NCBI RefSeq assembly: GCF_022557175.1
Contig: NZ_CP092915.1
Location: forward strand, 3,100,001-3,164,000
DNA from: Mycolicibacterium sp. YH-1
GTDB taxonomy: Bacteria > Actinomycetota > Actinomycetes > Mycobacteriales > Mycobacteriaceae
DNA length: 64,000 nucleotides
Direction: 5' to 3'
The notes under the pieces are model-generated. The model did not search any database, was not told the DNA's origin, and saw only the letters and a list, made by a program, of their open reading frames with translations. How positions within the stretch are numbered: position 1 is the stretch's first letter; the number at the start of each line of letters is the position of its first letter. Below are positions 1 through 8,602 of the stretch, in pieces. Made by a program: the position numbers and the translations under genes.

Positions 1-832
1 CCCTGCGCCGGCTCCCGACGCCCAGGATGATGGCCAGCACGAAGATCGGCACCATCCACAGCAGGTAGACGCCGAAGTAGGCCTCGGGCCCGACCACCGA
101 CGACCCGTTCCACAGCCCGTGCATGGTCACCGCGCCGGCATAGCCGAGCGCAATGCAACCCATCTTGGCCAGCGGGTTGCGTCGCTGCAGCGCGAAGTAC
201 ACGCCGATGCCGAACATGGTGGTGAACAGGGGGTGCGCGAACGGCGCCATGATGAGGCGCATCGCGGCGGTGAGCAGCGACTCGCCCAGCGAGCCGCCGC
301 TGGAGATGTAGAGGATGTCCTCGAGCCACGCGAAGCCCGCCGCGGTGATGCCGGCGTAGACCAGGCAGTCGGTCAGCGAGTTCATCTCGTTGCGTCGGCG
401 GCCGGTCATCATGATCAGCAGGAACAGGCCCTTGGCGGCCTCCTCGACGATGGGCGCGCCGACCGCCACGGACATGAAGCTGACGCTCGCGGTTTCGACG
501 GCACCCCCGTTGACCAGGGATTCGAACCACAGACTCAGCACTATCGACAGGATCACCGCGACCGTCGCGCCCCACAGGAACGCCAGCACCAGCAGTCGCG
601 GCGGCTCCGGCTCCCACCTGTCCAGCCACAGGTAGGCGAGGATGACGCCGGCCATCGCCACGCTGGACAACACGAAGCCGATGGCCGTTCCGACGGGGTT
701 GACGGCGGTGAGCCCGATGACGATCAAACCCGCGATGAGGCCGAGCAGGATGATGGTGCCGATCGGAGCCCCAACCTTGCGGATCCGCCTCGGCAGAACC
801 CGGGCTATCGGGGGCGTCACAGGGTTGTGCAC
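1..832 (-). CDS. PrsW-family intramembrane glutamic protease (3' end beyond window)
   Basis: Polytopic membrane protein read on the minus strand. About 277 residues are visible and the C-terminus lies before base 1. After a short cytoplasmic start there are several hydrophobic segments (first around residues 22-60). The PrsW signature EEAAK is encoded near position 450, and a later conserved histidine segment (MHGLWNG) near 110-125. PrsW-type proteases use paired glutamates and histidines for cleavage within the membrane, for example of anti-sigma factors; the substrate here is unknown. I chose the GTG at 830-832 because the frame is closed by a TAG at 896-898 and no other start lies between. 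It diverges from rpsA. Family assignment is fairly firm, function inferred. Confidence 0.82.
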   Translation of the reverse strand, partial: MHNPVTPPIARVLPRRIRKVGAPIGTIILLGLIAGLIVIGLTAVNPVGTAIGFVLSSVAMAGVILAYLWLDRWEPEPPRLLVLAFLWGATVAVILSIVLSLWFESLVNGGAVETASVSFMSVAVGAPIVEEAAKGLFLLIMMTGRRRNEMNSLTDCLVYAGITAAGFAWLEDILYISSGGSLGESLLTAAMRLIMAPFAHPLFTTMFGIGVYFALQRRNPLAKMGCIALGYAGAVTMHGLWNGSSVVGPEAYFGVYLLWMVPIFVLAIILGVGSRRR

Positions 833-865
833 CTCAGCAGGGTAGCGGGGGGTGGGCGACCGGGT

Positions 866-895
866 TTGTCCAGCGTGTACCCAGTCGAGTAGTCT
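866..895 (+). promoter_or_regulatory. Candidate rpsA promoter
   Basis: TTGTCC at 866-871 and TAGTCT at 890-895 are separated by 18 bp. The second box fits the mycobacterial -10 pattern TAnnnT. Transcription would start near 902 and give an rpsA leader of about 124 nt. A small inverted repeat (GTACCC at 877-882, GGGTAC at 900-905) straddles the -10 box. This is pattern matching only. Confidence 0.35.
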
Positions 896-1025
896 CTACG
901 GGTACTCGCTGTGCGATATCGCGAGCGCGAAGTTCCACAATAGGCGTCCGCATCGCTTTCGCGGTAGCCAATGAAACAACATCCATCAGTCCCTACGAGC
1001 AAACCTGTCCGGAGCAACCCACCAA

Positions 1026-2486
1026 ATGCCAAGTCCCTCCGTCACCTCGCCGCAAGTAGCCGTCAACGACATCGGCTCGGCCGAGGATTTTCTCGCCGCC
1101 ATCGACAAGACCATCAAGTACTTCAACGATGGCGACATCGTCGAAGGGACGATTGTCAAGGTTGACCGCGACGAAGTCCTACTCGACATCGGTTACAAGA
1201 CCGAAGGCGTCATCCCCTCCCGTGAGCTCTCCATCAAGCACGACGTCGACCCCTCAGAGGTTGTGTCCGTCGGCGATGAGATCGAGGCTCTCGTCCTCAC
1301 CAAGGAGGACAAGGAAGGCCGCCTGATCCTGTCCAAGAAGCGCGCTCAGTACGAGCGGGCCTGGGGCACGATCGAAGAGCTCAAGGAGAAGGACGAGGCC
1401 GTCAAGGGCACCGTCATCGAGGTCGTCAAGGGCGGCCTGATCCTCGACATCGGCCTGCGCGGCTTCCTGCCCGCGTCGTTGGTGGAGATGCGTCGCGTCC
1501 GTGATCTGCAGCCGTACATCGGCAAGGAGATCGAGGCCAAGATCATCGAGCTCGACAAGAACCGCAACAACGTGGTGCTGAGCCGCCGCGCCTGGCTGGA
1601 GCAGACCCAGTCCGAGGTGCGCAGCGAGTTCCTCAACCAGCTGCAGAAGGGCGCCGTCCGCAAGGGCGTCGTGTCCTCGATCGTCAACTTCGGCGCGTTC
1701 GTCGATCTCGGCGGCGTCGACGGCCTGGTGCACGTCTCCGAGCTGTCCTGGAAGCACATCGACCACCCGTCCGAGGTCGTCAACGTGGGTGACGAGGTCA
1801 CCGTCGAGGTGCTCGACGTCGACATGGACCGCGAGCGGGTTTCGTTGTCGCTCAAGGCCACTCAGGAAGATCCGTGGCGCCACTTCGCCCGCACCCACGC
1901 GATCGGTCAGATCGTCCCGGGCAAGGTCACCAAGCTGGTGCCGTTCGGTGCGTTCGTCCGCGTCGAGGAGGGCATCGAGGGCCTGGTGCACATCTCGGAG
2001 CTGTCCGAGCGTCACGTCGAGGTCCCGGACCAGGTGGTCCAGGTCGGCGACGACGCGATGGTCAAGGTCATCGACATCGACCTGGAGCGTCGCCGGATCT
2101 CGCTGAGCCTCAAGCAGGCCAACGAGGACTACACCGAGGAGTTCGACCCCTCGAAGTACGGCATGGCCGACAGCTACGACGAGCAGGGGAACTACATCTT
2201 CCCCGAGGGCTTCGACGCCGACACCAACGAGTGGCTCGAGGGCTTCGAGAAGCAGCGTGACGAGTGGGAGGCCCGGTACGCCGAGGCCGAGCGCCGCCAC
2301 AAGATGCACACCGCGCAGATGGAGAAGTTCGCCGCTGCCGATGCGGAGGCCGCCAGCAGGCCGGCCACCGCGAACGGCTCGTCGACCTCGTCGTCGTCCA
2401 GCTCGGTCGAGTCCTCCAGCGGAGGCACGTTGGCCAGCGATGCGCAGCTCGCTGCGCTGCGGGAGAAGCTCGCAGGCAACGCGTAA
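1026..2486 (+). CDS. rpsA: 30S ribosomal protein S1
   Basis: 486 residues with four S1 RNA-binding repeats (about residues 36-105, 120-190, 207-276 and 293-362), then an acidic linker and a serine-rich tail (about 440-470) ending in LREKLAGNA. S1 binds mRNA on the 30S subunit; the actinobacterial form has four repeats rather than the six of E. coli. The sequence is nearly identical to M. tuberculosis RpsA (481 aa) over the repeats; the Ser-rich tail is the variable part. The ATG at 1026 gives the conserved MPSP start and is preceded by CGGAGC. A strong hairpin follows the stop codon, so the gene is probably transcribed alone. Confidence 0.98.
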   Translation: MPSPSVTSPQVAVNDIGSAEDFLAAIDKTIKYFNDGDIVEGTIVKVDRDEVLLDIGYKTEGVIPSRELSIKHDVDPSEVVSVGDEIEALVLTKEDKEGRLILSKKRAQYERAWGTIEELKEKDEAVKGTVIEVVKGGLILDIGLRGFLPASLVEMRRVRDLQPYIGKEIEAKIIELDKNRNNVVLSRRAWLEQTQSEVRSEFLNQLQKGAVRKGVVSSIVNFGAFVDLGGVDGLVHVSELSWKHIDHPSEVVNVGDEVTVEVLDVDMDRERVSLSLKATQEDPWRHFARTHAIGQIVPGKVTKLVPFGAFVRVEEGIEGLVHISELSERHVEVPDQVVQVGDDAMVKVIDIDLERRRISLSLKQANEDYTEEFDPSKYGMADSYDEQGNYIFPEGFDADTNEWLEGFEKQRDEWEARYAEAERRHKMHTAQMEKFAAADAEAASRPATANGSSTSSSSSSVESSSGGTLASDAQLAALREKLAGNA

Positions 2487-2501
2487 CAACTCACACGACG
2501 G

Positions 2502-2532
2502 ACGCCCCGGCTCAGTTCGAGCCGGGGCGTTT
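2502..2532 (+). terminator. rpsA intrinsic-type terminator
   Basis: A 12-bp perfect stem (2502-2513 with 2519-2530, arm ACGCCCCGGCTC) with loop AGTTC starts 15 nt after the rpsA stop codon. Only a very short T run follows, as is common in mycobacterial terminators. Confidence 0.8.
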
Positions 2533-2636
2533 GTCGTTTCCGGCGTCGGTCGAACGTGAAGTAGGTTTCGACTCCGGGCCGATTTCTCGACATCTTCTTC
2601 ACGTTCGCCGCGGTGTCATGTGCGCATATGGCCTTT

Positions 2637-2651
2637 TGACAATGATTTTCA
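2637..2651 (+). promoter_or_regulatory. Zur box upstream of aztD-like gene
   Basis: TGACAATGATTTTCA is a 7-1-7 palindrome with one mismatched pair (TGAnAAT-n-ATTnTCA), the form of actinobacterial Zur operators. It overlaps a consensus -35 hexamer TTGACA (2636-2641) and lies 22-36 bp before the GTG start. Zinc-bound Zur would therefore repress the gene. Identification rests on match to the known motif and on the zinc-related product. Confidence 0.75.
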
Positions 2652-2672
2652 TTAGTTGGTTGACTCGCCGCT

Positions 2673-3917
2673 GTGAAGACGACGACCACGAAGACGACGC
2701 GACTGATCGCCCTCCTGTCCGCATCGGTGCTCGGCGCGGGCTGCGCGACCGCCAAGAACGCCGACGAGGCCTCACCGACCGCCCCGACGACATCCACGCC
2801 AACGGCGCCCACCGAACAGGCATCCGCCTCACCGCGGCTAGCCCTGAGCTACGACGGCGGCGTGCTCGTCGTGGACGCCAACACGCTCGAGCAGGTCGCC
2901 GACATCCCCGTGGAGGGCTTCACGCGGCTGAACTCGGCGGGTAACGGCCGGCAGGTCCTGGTGTCGCAATCGGACGGCTTCGCGGTGCTGGACATGGGCA
3001 CCTGGACCGATGCGCACGGCGATCACGGCCACCACTACACCGCGAGCCCGAAGATGACCGACATTCGCCTCGGCGGTGCAGAGCCCGGACACGTCGTCTC
3101 CCACGACGGCATGCTGACCCTCTTCAGCGACGGCACCGGCGCGGTCGACGTCATCGATGCCAAGGCGCTGCGCGACGGTGCGGTCAAGGCCCAGTCGACC
3201 ACCACCCGTGAACCGCACCACGGTGTCGCGGTGGCCCGGGCCGACGGGTCCACAGTGATCAGCGTCGGCGATGCGGACACCCGGTCCGGCGTCGTGATCC
3301 TGGACGCGGCCGGCAACGAGATAGCGGCCAACGACGACTGCCCCGGCCTGCACGGTGAGGCGGCGGCAGCGGCGGGTGTGCTGACGTTCGGCTGCGAGAA
3401 CGGGATAATCATGGTGCGCGGCAACGACATTCGCAAGATTGCCAGCCCCGATCCCTACGGCCGGATCGGCAATCAGTCCGGTAGCGAGGACTCCCCGGTG
3501 GTCCTCGGCGACTACAAGACCGACCGCGACGCGGAGACCGAGCGGCCACGCAGCTTCACCCTCACGGATACCGCCGACGGCACGATCAGGATCGTGCCGA
3601 TCGACGCGAGCTACAGCTTTCGGTCACTGGACCGCGGACCGCGCGGGGAGGCCGTGATCCTGGGTACTGACGGCGCCCTGCACGTCTTCGATCCCGCAAC
3701 GGCACAGCGTGTCTCGCGCGTCGCGGTGATCGACGCGTGGACCGAACCCGACGAGTGGCAGGCCCCGATGCCCAACCTGCACGTACAGGACGGCATCGCC
3801 TACGTCAGCGACCCACAGGCGCGCAGACTCGTCGCCGTGGACCTCGCGGACGGCTCAACGGTGGCCGAGACGTCGCTGGATGAACCGACCATCGAACTCA
3901 CGGGCGTCGAGGGCTGA
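2673..3917 (+). CDS. AztD-like zinc metallochaperone, exported
   Basis: 414 residues with an N-terminal export signal. The lipobox-like GAGC (Cys24) is atypical because the -3 residue is Gly, so it may be a lipoprotein or a Sec-cleaved protein. A Thr/Pro-rich linker (about 31-55) leads into a beta-propeller-like body. A His cluster at residues 115-121 (HGDHGHH) is typical of AztD, the extracytoplasmic chaperone that hands zinc to the AztC binding protein of the AztABC transporter. No aztABC genes lie nearby, so it is an orphan copy here. Start GTG 2673 has no clear Shine-Dalgarno sequence. The Zur box just upstream supports a role in zinc scavenging. Confidence 0.78.
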   Translation: MKTTTTKTTRLIALLSASVLGAGCATAKNADEASPTAPTTSTPTAPTEQASASPRLALSYDGGVLVVDANTLEQVADIPVEGFTRLNSAGNGRQVLVSQSDGFAVLDMGTWTDAHGDHGHHYTASPKMTDIRLGGAEPGHVVSHDGMLTLFSDGTGAVDVIDAKALRDGAVKAQSTTTREPHHGVAVARADGSTVISVGDADTRSGVVILDAAGNEIAANDDCPGLHGEAAAAAGVLTFGCENGIIMVRGNDIRKIASPDPYGRIGNQSGSEDSPVVLGDYKTDRDAETERPRSFTLTDTADGTIRIVPIDASYSFRSLDRGPRGEAVILGTDGALHVFDPATAQRVSRVAVIDAWTEPDEWQAPMPNLHVQDGIAYVSDPQARRLVAVDLADGSTVAETSLDEPTIELTGVEG

Positions 3918-3947
3918 ACCCGTCACGCGCCCTGACAGAATGTTGCG

Positions 3948-5165
3948 GTGCTTCGTATTGGGTTGACCGGCGGTATCGGCGCCGGAAAGTCGACGGTGTC
4001 CGCCACGTTCAGTGAACTCGGCGCCATAGTCGTCGACGGTGACGTGATCTCGCGTGAAGTCGTCGCGCCGGGCACCGAGGGCCTCGCCAAGCTGGTGGAG
4101 GCCTTCGGTGTCGACATCCTGCTGCCCGACGGTGCCCTGAACAGGCCGGCGCTGGCGACCATCGCGTTCAGTGACGACGAGAAGCGCCAGACACTCAACG
4201 GCATCGTGCACCCGTTGGTGGGGCGGCGCCGTGAGGAACTGATATCCGCCGCGCCGCCGGATGCGGTGATCGTCGAGGACATCCCGCTGCTCGTCGAGTC
4301 GCAGATGGCGCCGATGTTCCCGCTGGTGATCATCGTGCACGCCGACGAGGACGTCCGCGTCGCGCGGCTCATCGAGCACCGGGGCTTCAGCGAGGCCGAC
4401 GCCCGTGCCCGGATCGCCGCGCAGGCGACGGTCGAGCAGCGCAAGGTGGTGGCTGACGTGTGGTTGGAGAACCACGGCGGCCCAGACGAACTCAGGCAGC
4501 AAGCCGTCGCACTGTGGAACGACCGCGTGCTGCCGTTCGCGCGCAACGTCGCCGCGCAGATCCCGGCTGCTGCCGTGGAGCCACGTCTGGTGCCCGCCGA
4601 TCCGACCTGGCCCGAGCAGGCCGAACGCATCGTCAGCCGGCTCAACACCGCCTGCGGTCACCGTGCCGTGCGGATCGACCACATCGGGTCGACGTCCGTC
4701 CCCGGGCTGGCCGCCAAGGACGTGATCGACGTGCAGGTCACGGTCGCCTCACTCGCCGTCGCCGACGAGTTGGTCGAGGCTCTGACAACAGCGGGCTACC
4801 CGCGGGTCGCATCGATCACCGGCGACGTGATGAAGGCCGACGCGCGCAGCACCGTCGCCGAGTTCGACCACTCAGGCGACGAAGCCCTGTGGCACAAGCG
4901 CTATCACGCATCGGCCGATCCCGGACGACCCACGCACGTGCACATCCGTGTCGACGGCTGGCCGAATCAGCAGTTCGCGCTGTTGTTTCCGGACTGGTTG
5001 CGCGCAGACGCCGACGCGCGTGCCGAGTATCTGGAGCTGAAGCAACGGGTGGCCGCCTCCGAGCACGGCACGATCGACGACTACGCCGACGCGAAGGAAC
5101 CGTGGCTGCACGGTGCGTACGACCGCGCCTGGGCGTGGGCGGACGCCACCGGCTGGCGACCGTAG
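3948..5165 (+). CDS. coaE: Dephospho-CoA kinase fused to GrpB/UPF0157 domain
   Basis: 405 residues. Residues 1-200 are dephospho-CoA kinase, which phosphorylates the 3'-OH of dephospho-CoA in the last step of CoA synthesis; the Walker A loop is GGIGAGKST at about residues 8-16. Residues from about 205 are a GrpB/UPF0157 domain (motifs HIGSTSVPGL and HVHIR), a nucleotidyltransferase-like fold of unclear function. The same fusion occurs in M. tuberculosis CoaE (Rv1631), so it is not an assembly artefact. Start GTG 3948, 30 bp after the aztD-like gene. Confidence 0.97.
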   Translation: MLRIGLTGGIGAGKSTVSATFSELGAIVVDGDVISREVVAPGTEGLAKLVEAFGVDILLPDGALNRPALATIAFSDDEKRQTLNGIVHPLVGRRREELISAAPPDAVIVEDIPLLVESQMAPMFPLVIIVHADEDVRVARLIEHRGFSEADARARIAAQATVEQRKVVADVWLENHGGPDELRQQAVALWNDRVLPFARNVAAQIPAAAVEPRLVPADPTWPEQAERIVSRLNTACGHRAVRIDHIGSTSVPGLAAKDVIDVQVTVASLAVADELVEALTTAGYPRVASITGDVMKADARSTVAEFDHSGDEALWHKRYHASADPGRPTHVHIRVDGWPNQQFALLFPDWLRADADARAEYLELKQRVAASEHGTIDDYADAKEPWLHGAYDRAWAWADATGWRP

Positions 5166-5169
5166 CGGG

Positions 5170-5772
5170 TCAGGCGACCGGCGGGGGTTCTACCGGGGCG
5201 TTCGGGTCGGCCGGCGCTGCGGGCTCCAGCGGCGGCGGCGCGTCGATCGGCTCGGTGTTGCCGGTCGGGAAGTTGGTCACGGTGCCGCAGCTGAGCACGC
5301 CGTAGCCGGGATCGTTGCGTTGCGGGGTGAACCGGGGCGCCACGAACTGGTCGGCCTGCGCCACAATCTGGTCATCGACCAGGATCTCGCAGTGCAGGCT
5401 GGCTGAATACGGCCACTGAATCGACACCTGCATGCCGGCGAGCTGGGGATTGGACACCACGCCGGTGGCCTCGAATGTGCGTCCCGGCACCATCGTGGGA
5501 TCGGCGGTGTTGAACTCGCTGTCGGAGAGCTTGTAGGTGATCGAGGCGCCGCGCGACACACCGTCGACGCGGGCGCGGTAGACCACGTTGTGCGGTCCCT
5601 CGCCGAACTCGGGCATGCCCGCCGCGGGGGGAGCGTCTGCGGGAACCGGCTGCTCAGCCGTACCCGGCTCGAGCGCAGGATCGGCCAGCGCGACAGGTGC
5701 GGTCAACTGGGCACCAACAATCAGCGTCGCCAGCGCGGCAACGGGCAGCCAACCGGGCTTGATCACGGTCAC
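5170..5772 (-). CDS. Secreted hypothetical protein
   Basis: 200 residues. A signal peptide is clear: basic start, hydrophobic core, and an ALA-D cleavage site after residue 30. A Pro/Ala-rich stretch precedes a compact domain (about 58-160) with two cysteines, then a Pro-rich tail. The domain's pattern of beta-strand-like stretches and a late Cys vaguely recalls MmpS-type proteins, but I cannot assign it. It converges with coaE (4-bp gap) and follows the DUF402 gene on the same strand (10-bp gap). Probably an envelope-associated protein of mycobacteria. Confidence 0.75.
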   Translation of the reverse strand: MTVIKPGWLPVAALATLIVGAQLTAPVALADPALEPGTAEQPVPADAPPAAGMPEFGEGPHNVVYRARVDGVSRGASITYKLSDSEFNTADPTMVPGRTFEATGVVSNPQLAGMQVSIQWPYSASLHCEILVDDQIVAQADQFVAPRFTPQRNDPGYGVLSCGTVTNFPTGNTEPIDAPPPLEPAAPADPNAPVEPPPVA

Positions 5773-5782
5773 GTTTCAGACA

Positions 5783-6301
5783 TTACAAGGTGCGCCAGGT
5801 GAGATCCATTTCGTAGTCGGCCAGCCACATGCCGAGGTCATAGCCGTGGCGGGCCAGGCCGTCCACCGCGGCGACGGCCGTCTGGATGGCCTGCTCGGCG
5901 GTTTCGGGACTGATCAGCTCATGGCGAACAGCCTGCAGAAGCTCGTCGACGTCGGTGAGTTCGACACCTCGCCCGGTGCGCACGACGACGTCCAGATAGT
6001 GGTCGTCGGCCTGCCAGGTGCGCTCGCCCGGGACGTACCGCCCGACGTCGAGGTAGTAATCCTGGTCTCGCTCGTGGCCGGGATTGAAGTGGAACACCGA
6101 GGCCCGCAGGTCCAGCGATGGCAGCAGCCATGACTCGAGGTAGTGAAACTGGGCGCGACCAGGTGTCGGCCGCGCCATGTACAGGCCCCAGGGCTGCACG
6201 ACGTACTCGTCGACGTCGCGGACGATGCCCTTCGGGTCGGTGTTCGTCCGCCCGGCGATGTCGAAGGACTCCCGTTTGGGAGGGTGAATGTGGCCGCTCA
6301 C
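5783..6301 (-). CDS. DUF402 / FomD-like domain protein
   Basis: 172 residues matching the DUF402 (FomD-like) fold. Characteristic elements are W..P, a tyrosine-rich strand, the LDVVV strand with an acidic start, and the downstream TDVDEL helix. Characterised relatives are nucleotide or nucleoside-diphosphate phosphatases that need a divalent metal; the substrate here is unknown. This is the position of Rv1632c in M. tuberculosis. Start GTG 6301 has no Shine-Dalgarno sequence but a TAACCT box (6308-6313 on this strand) six bases upstream, so the mRNA is probably leaderless. It diverges from uvrB. Confidence 0.8.
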   Translation of the reverse strand: MSGHIHPPKRESFDIAGRTNTDPKGIVRDVDEYVVQPWGLYMARPTPGRAQFHYLESWLLPSLDLRASVFHFNPGHERDQDYYLDVGRYVPGERTWQADDHYLDVVVRTGRGVELTDVDELLQAVRHELISPETAEQAIQTAVAAVDGLARHGYDLGMWLADYEMDLTWRTL

Positions 6302-6307
6302 GGCGTC

Positions 6308-6313
6308 AGGTTA
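6308..6313 (-). promoter_or_regulatory. -10 box of DUF402 gene (leaderless)
   Basis: TAACCT on the minus strand, with 6 nt to the GTG start at 6301. The same octamer CTTAACCT appears in mirror image at 6380-6387 for uvrB, so the two divergent promoters share their core sequence. Confidence 0.5.
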
Positions 6314-6364
6314 AGTGCTCGGTGGCCTATGTGTGCCGTCTCGGTGCCCGTCCTCGGAATGAAT

Positions 6365-6387
6365 GTGTCGGTCATGACGCTTAACCT
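6365..6387 (+). promoter_or_regulatory. DNA-damage (RecA-independent, PafBC-type) promoter of uvrB
   Basis: GTGTCGGTC at 6365-6373, exactly eight bases, then TAACCT at 6382-6387. This matches the mycobacterial RecA-NDp consensus TTGTCRGTG-N8-TAnnnT with two mismatches, in the first and last bases of the upstream box. The -10 box ends seven bases before the ATG of uvrB, so the transcript would be leaderless. PafBC is the activator known to use this motif. Confidence 0.72.
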
Positions 6388-6394
6388 GGTGACC

Positions 6395-8569
6395 ATGGCT
6401 TTCGCGACTGAACACCCCGTGCTGGCGCATTCGGAGTACCGACCTGCCGCCGAAGCCGTCGATGGCATAGTGCGCGCAGGTGGCCACTTCGAGGTGGTCA
6501 GCCCGTACGACCCCGCGGGTGATCAGCCCGCCGCCATCGAGGACCTCGAGCGTCGCATCCGGGCGGGGGAGCGTGACGTGGTGTTGCTGGGCGCCACCGG
6601 CACCGGTAAGTCGGCGACCACGGCGTGGCTCATCGAGCGGTTGCAGCGGCCCACGCTGGTCATGGCACCCAACAAGACGCTTGCCGCGCAGCTGGCGAAT
6701 GAGCTGCGGGAGATGTTGCCCAACAACGCCGTCGAGTACTTCGTCTCGTACTACGACTACTACCAGCCCGAGGCGTACATCGCGCAGACCGACACCTACA
6801 TCGAGAAGGACAGCTCGATCAACGATGACGTCGAGCGCCTCCGGCACTCGGCCACCTCGAGCCTGCTGTCTCGCCGCGACGTGGTCGTGGTGGCGTCGGT
6901 GTCCTGCATCTACGGCCTGGGCACGCCGCAGTCCTATCTGGACCGCTCGGTCGAACTGCAGGTGGGGCAAGAGGTGCCCCGCGACGCGCTGCTTCGACTG
7001 CTGGTCGACGTCCAGTACAACCGCAATGACATGGCGTTCACCCGTGGATCGTTCCGAGTCCGCGGCGACACCGTGGAGATCATCCCGTCGTACGAGGAAC
7101 TCGCGGTGCGAATCGAGTTCTTCGGCGATGAGATCGAGGCGCTCTACTACATGCACCCGCTGACCGGTGACATCGTCCGCAAGGTCGACTCGCTGCGGGT
7201 TTTCCCCGCGACGCACTATGTGGCCGGCCCCGACCGGATGGCGCACGCGATCTCGAGCATCGAGGCCGAGCTGGAGGCACGCCTGGCCGAACTGGAGGGC
7301 CAGGGCAAGCTCCTGGAGGCGCAGCGTCTGCGGATGCGGACCAACTACGACCTCGAGATGATGAAGCAGGTCGGCTTCTGCTCGGGTATCGAGAACTACT
7401 CCCGCCACATCGACGGCCGAGGTGCGGGCACAGCTCCCGCGACGCTCATCGACTACTTCCCCGAGGACTTCCTGCTCGTCATCGACGAGTCACATGTCAC
7501 GGTGCCGCAGATCGGTGGCATGTACGAGGGCGATATGTCGCGGAAGCGCAACCTCGTCGACTTCGGCTTCCGGCTGCCCTCCGCGGTCGACAACCGGCCG
7601 CTGACCTGGGAGGAGTTCGCCGACCGCATCGGCCAGACCGTCTACCTCTCGGCCACCCCGGGCACGTACGAACTCAGCCAGACCGGCGGTGAGTTCGTCG
7701 AGCAGGTGATCCGGCCCACCGGTCTGGTCGACCCGCAGGTCATCGTCAAACCCACCAAGGGGCAGATCGACGACCTCATCGGCGAGATCCGCAAGCGCAC
7801 CGAGCGTGACGAGCGGGTGCTGGTCACCACGCTGACCAAGAAGATGGCCGAGGACCTGACCGACTATCTGCTGGAGACCGGCATCCGGGTGCGCTACCTG
7901 CACTCCGAGGTCGACACCCTGCGGCGGGTCGAGCTGCTGCGCCAGCTCAGGCTGGGGGAGTACGACGTGCTGATCGGCATCAACCTGCTGCGGGAGGGCC
8001 TGGACCTGCCCGAGGTGTCGCTGGTGTCGATCCTCGACGCCGACAAGGAGGGCTTCCTGCGCTCCGCACGAAGTCTCATCCAGACCATCGGCCGCGCCGC
8101 CCGAAACGTGTCCGGTGAGGTGCACCTGTACGCCGATAAGATCACCGACTCGATGCGCCAGGCGATCGATGAGACCGATCGCCGCCGGGAGAAGCAGGTC
8201 GCCTACAACGAGGCACACGGCGTGAAGCCCGAGCCGTTGCGCAAGCAGATCAACGACATCCTCGACAAGGTCTACCGCGAGGCGGACGACACCGACGCCA
8301 CCATCGAGGTCGGGGGTTCCGGGCGCAACGCGTCGCGTGGCCGGCGGGCCCAGGGTGAGCCGGGCCGGGCGGTCAGCGCCGGCATCGTGGAGGGCCGTGA
8401 CACCAAGTCGATGCCGCGAGCCGAACTCGCGGATCTGATCAAGGATCTCACCGACCAGATGATGACCGCGGCGCGCGACCTGCAGTTCGAACTCGCGGCA
8501 CGGATTCGTGACGAGATCCAAGACCTCAAGAAGGAATTGCGCGGTATGGACGCCGCGGGCCTGAAATAG
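6395..8569 (+). CDS. uvrB: UvrABC excinuclease subunit B
   Basis: 724 residues from ATG 6395. UvrB takes damaged DNA from UvrA and verifies the lesion with its helicase-like motor before UvrC incision. Visible are Walker A GATGTGKS (66-73), the beta-hairpin tyrosines ([10 protein letters not shown]), the helicase box VIDESH, the motif around TIGRAARN and a C-terminal UVR helix pair. The frame is open upstream to 6143, but ATG 6395 gives the MAFATEHP start of fast-growing mycobacteria, about 26 residues longer than the M. tuberculosis annotation, and fits the damage-type promoter. Confidence 0.98.
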   Translation: MAFATEHPVLAHSEYRPAAEAVDGIVRAGGHFEVVSPYDPAGDQPAAIEDLERRIRAGERDVVLLGATGTGKSATTAWLIERLQRPTLVMAPNKTLAAQLANELREMLPNNAVEYFVSYYDYYQPEAYIAQTDTYIEKDSSINDDVERLRHSATSSLLSRRDVVVVASVSCIYGLGTPQSYLDRSVELQVGQEVPRDALLRLLVDVQYNRNDMAFTRGSFRVRGDTVEIIPSYEELAVRIEFFGDEIEALYYMHPLTGDIVRKVDSLRVFPATHYVAGPDRMAHAISSIEAELEARLAELEGQGKLLEAQRLRMRTNYDLEMMKQVGFCSGIENYSRHIDGRGAGTAPATLIDYFPEDFLLVIDESHVTVPQIGGMYEGDMSRKRNLVDFGFRLPSAVDNRPLTWEEFADRIGQTVYLSATPGTYELSQTGGEFVEQVIRPTGLVDPQVIVKPTKGQIDDLIGEIRKRTERDERVLVTTLTKKMAEDLTDYLLETGIRVRYLHSEVDTLRRVELLRQLRLGEYDVLIGINLLREGLDLPEVSLVSILDADKEGFLRSARSLIQTIGRAARNVSGEVHLYADKITDSMRQAIDETDRRREKQVAYNEAHGVKPEPLRKQINDILDKVYREADDTDATIEVGGSGRNASRGRRAQGEPGRAVSAGIVEGRDTKSMPRAELADLIKDLTDQMMTAARDLQFELAARIRDEIQDLKKELRGMDAAGLK

Positions 8570-8571
8570 GC

Positions 8572-8602
8572 TTGACCTCAACCGTGGTTGAGTTCATACC
8601 GT
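8572..8602 (+). promoter_or_regulatory. SoxR/MerR-type promoter of the MFS pump
   Basis: TTGACC (8572-8577) and TACCGT (8597-8602) are separated by 19 bp, the over-long spacer used by MerR-family activators. A perfect 16-bp dyad CTCAACCGTGGTTGAG (8577-8592) fills the spacer. Its centre lies between spacer bases 7 and 8, as in the E. coli soxS promoter. Transcription would start near 8609-8610. No MerR-family gene is in the window. Geometry is seen; the regulator is inferred. Confidence 0.62.

Noticed and set aside
1254..2489. Minus-strand open frame of 411 codons
   Set aside because: Shadow of rpsA.
3948..5165. coaE-GrpB fusion as a novelty
   Set aside because: The same fusion is standard in mycobacteria, including Rv1631.
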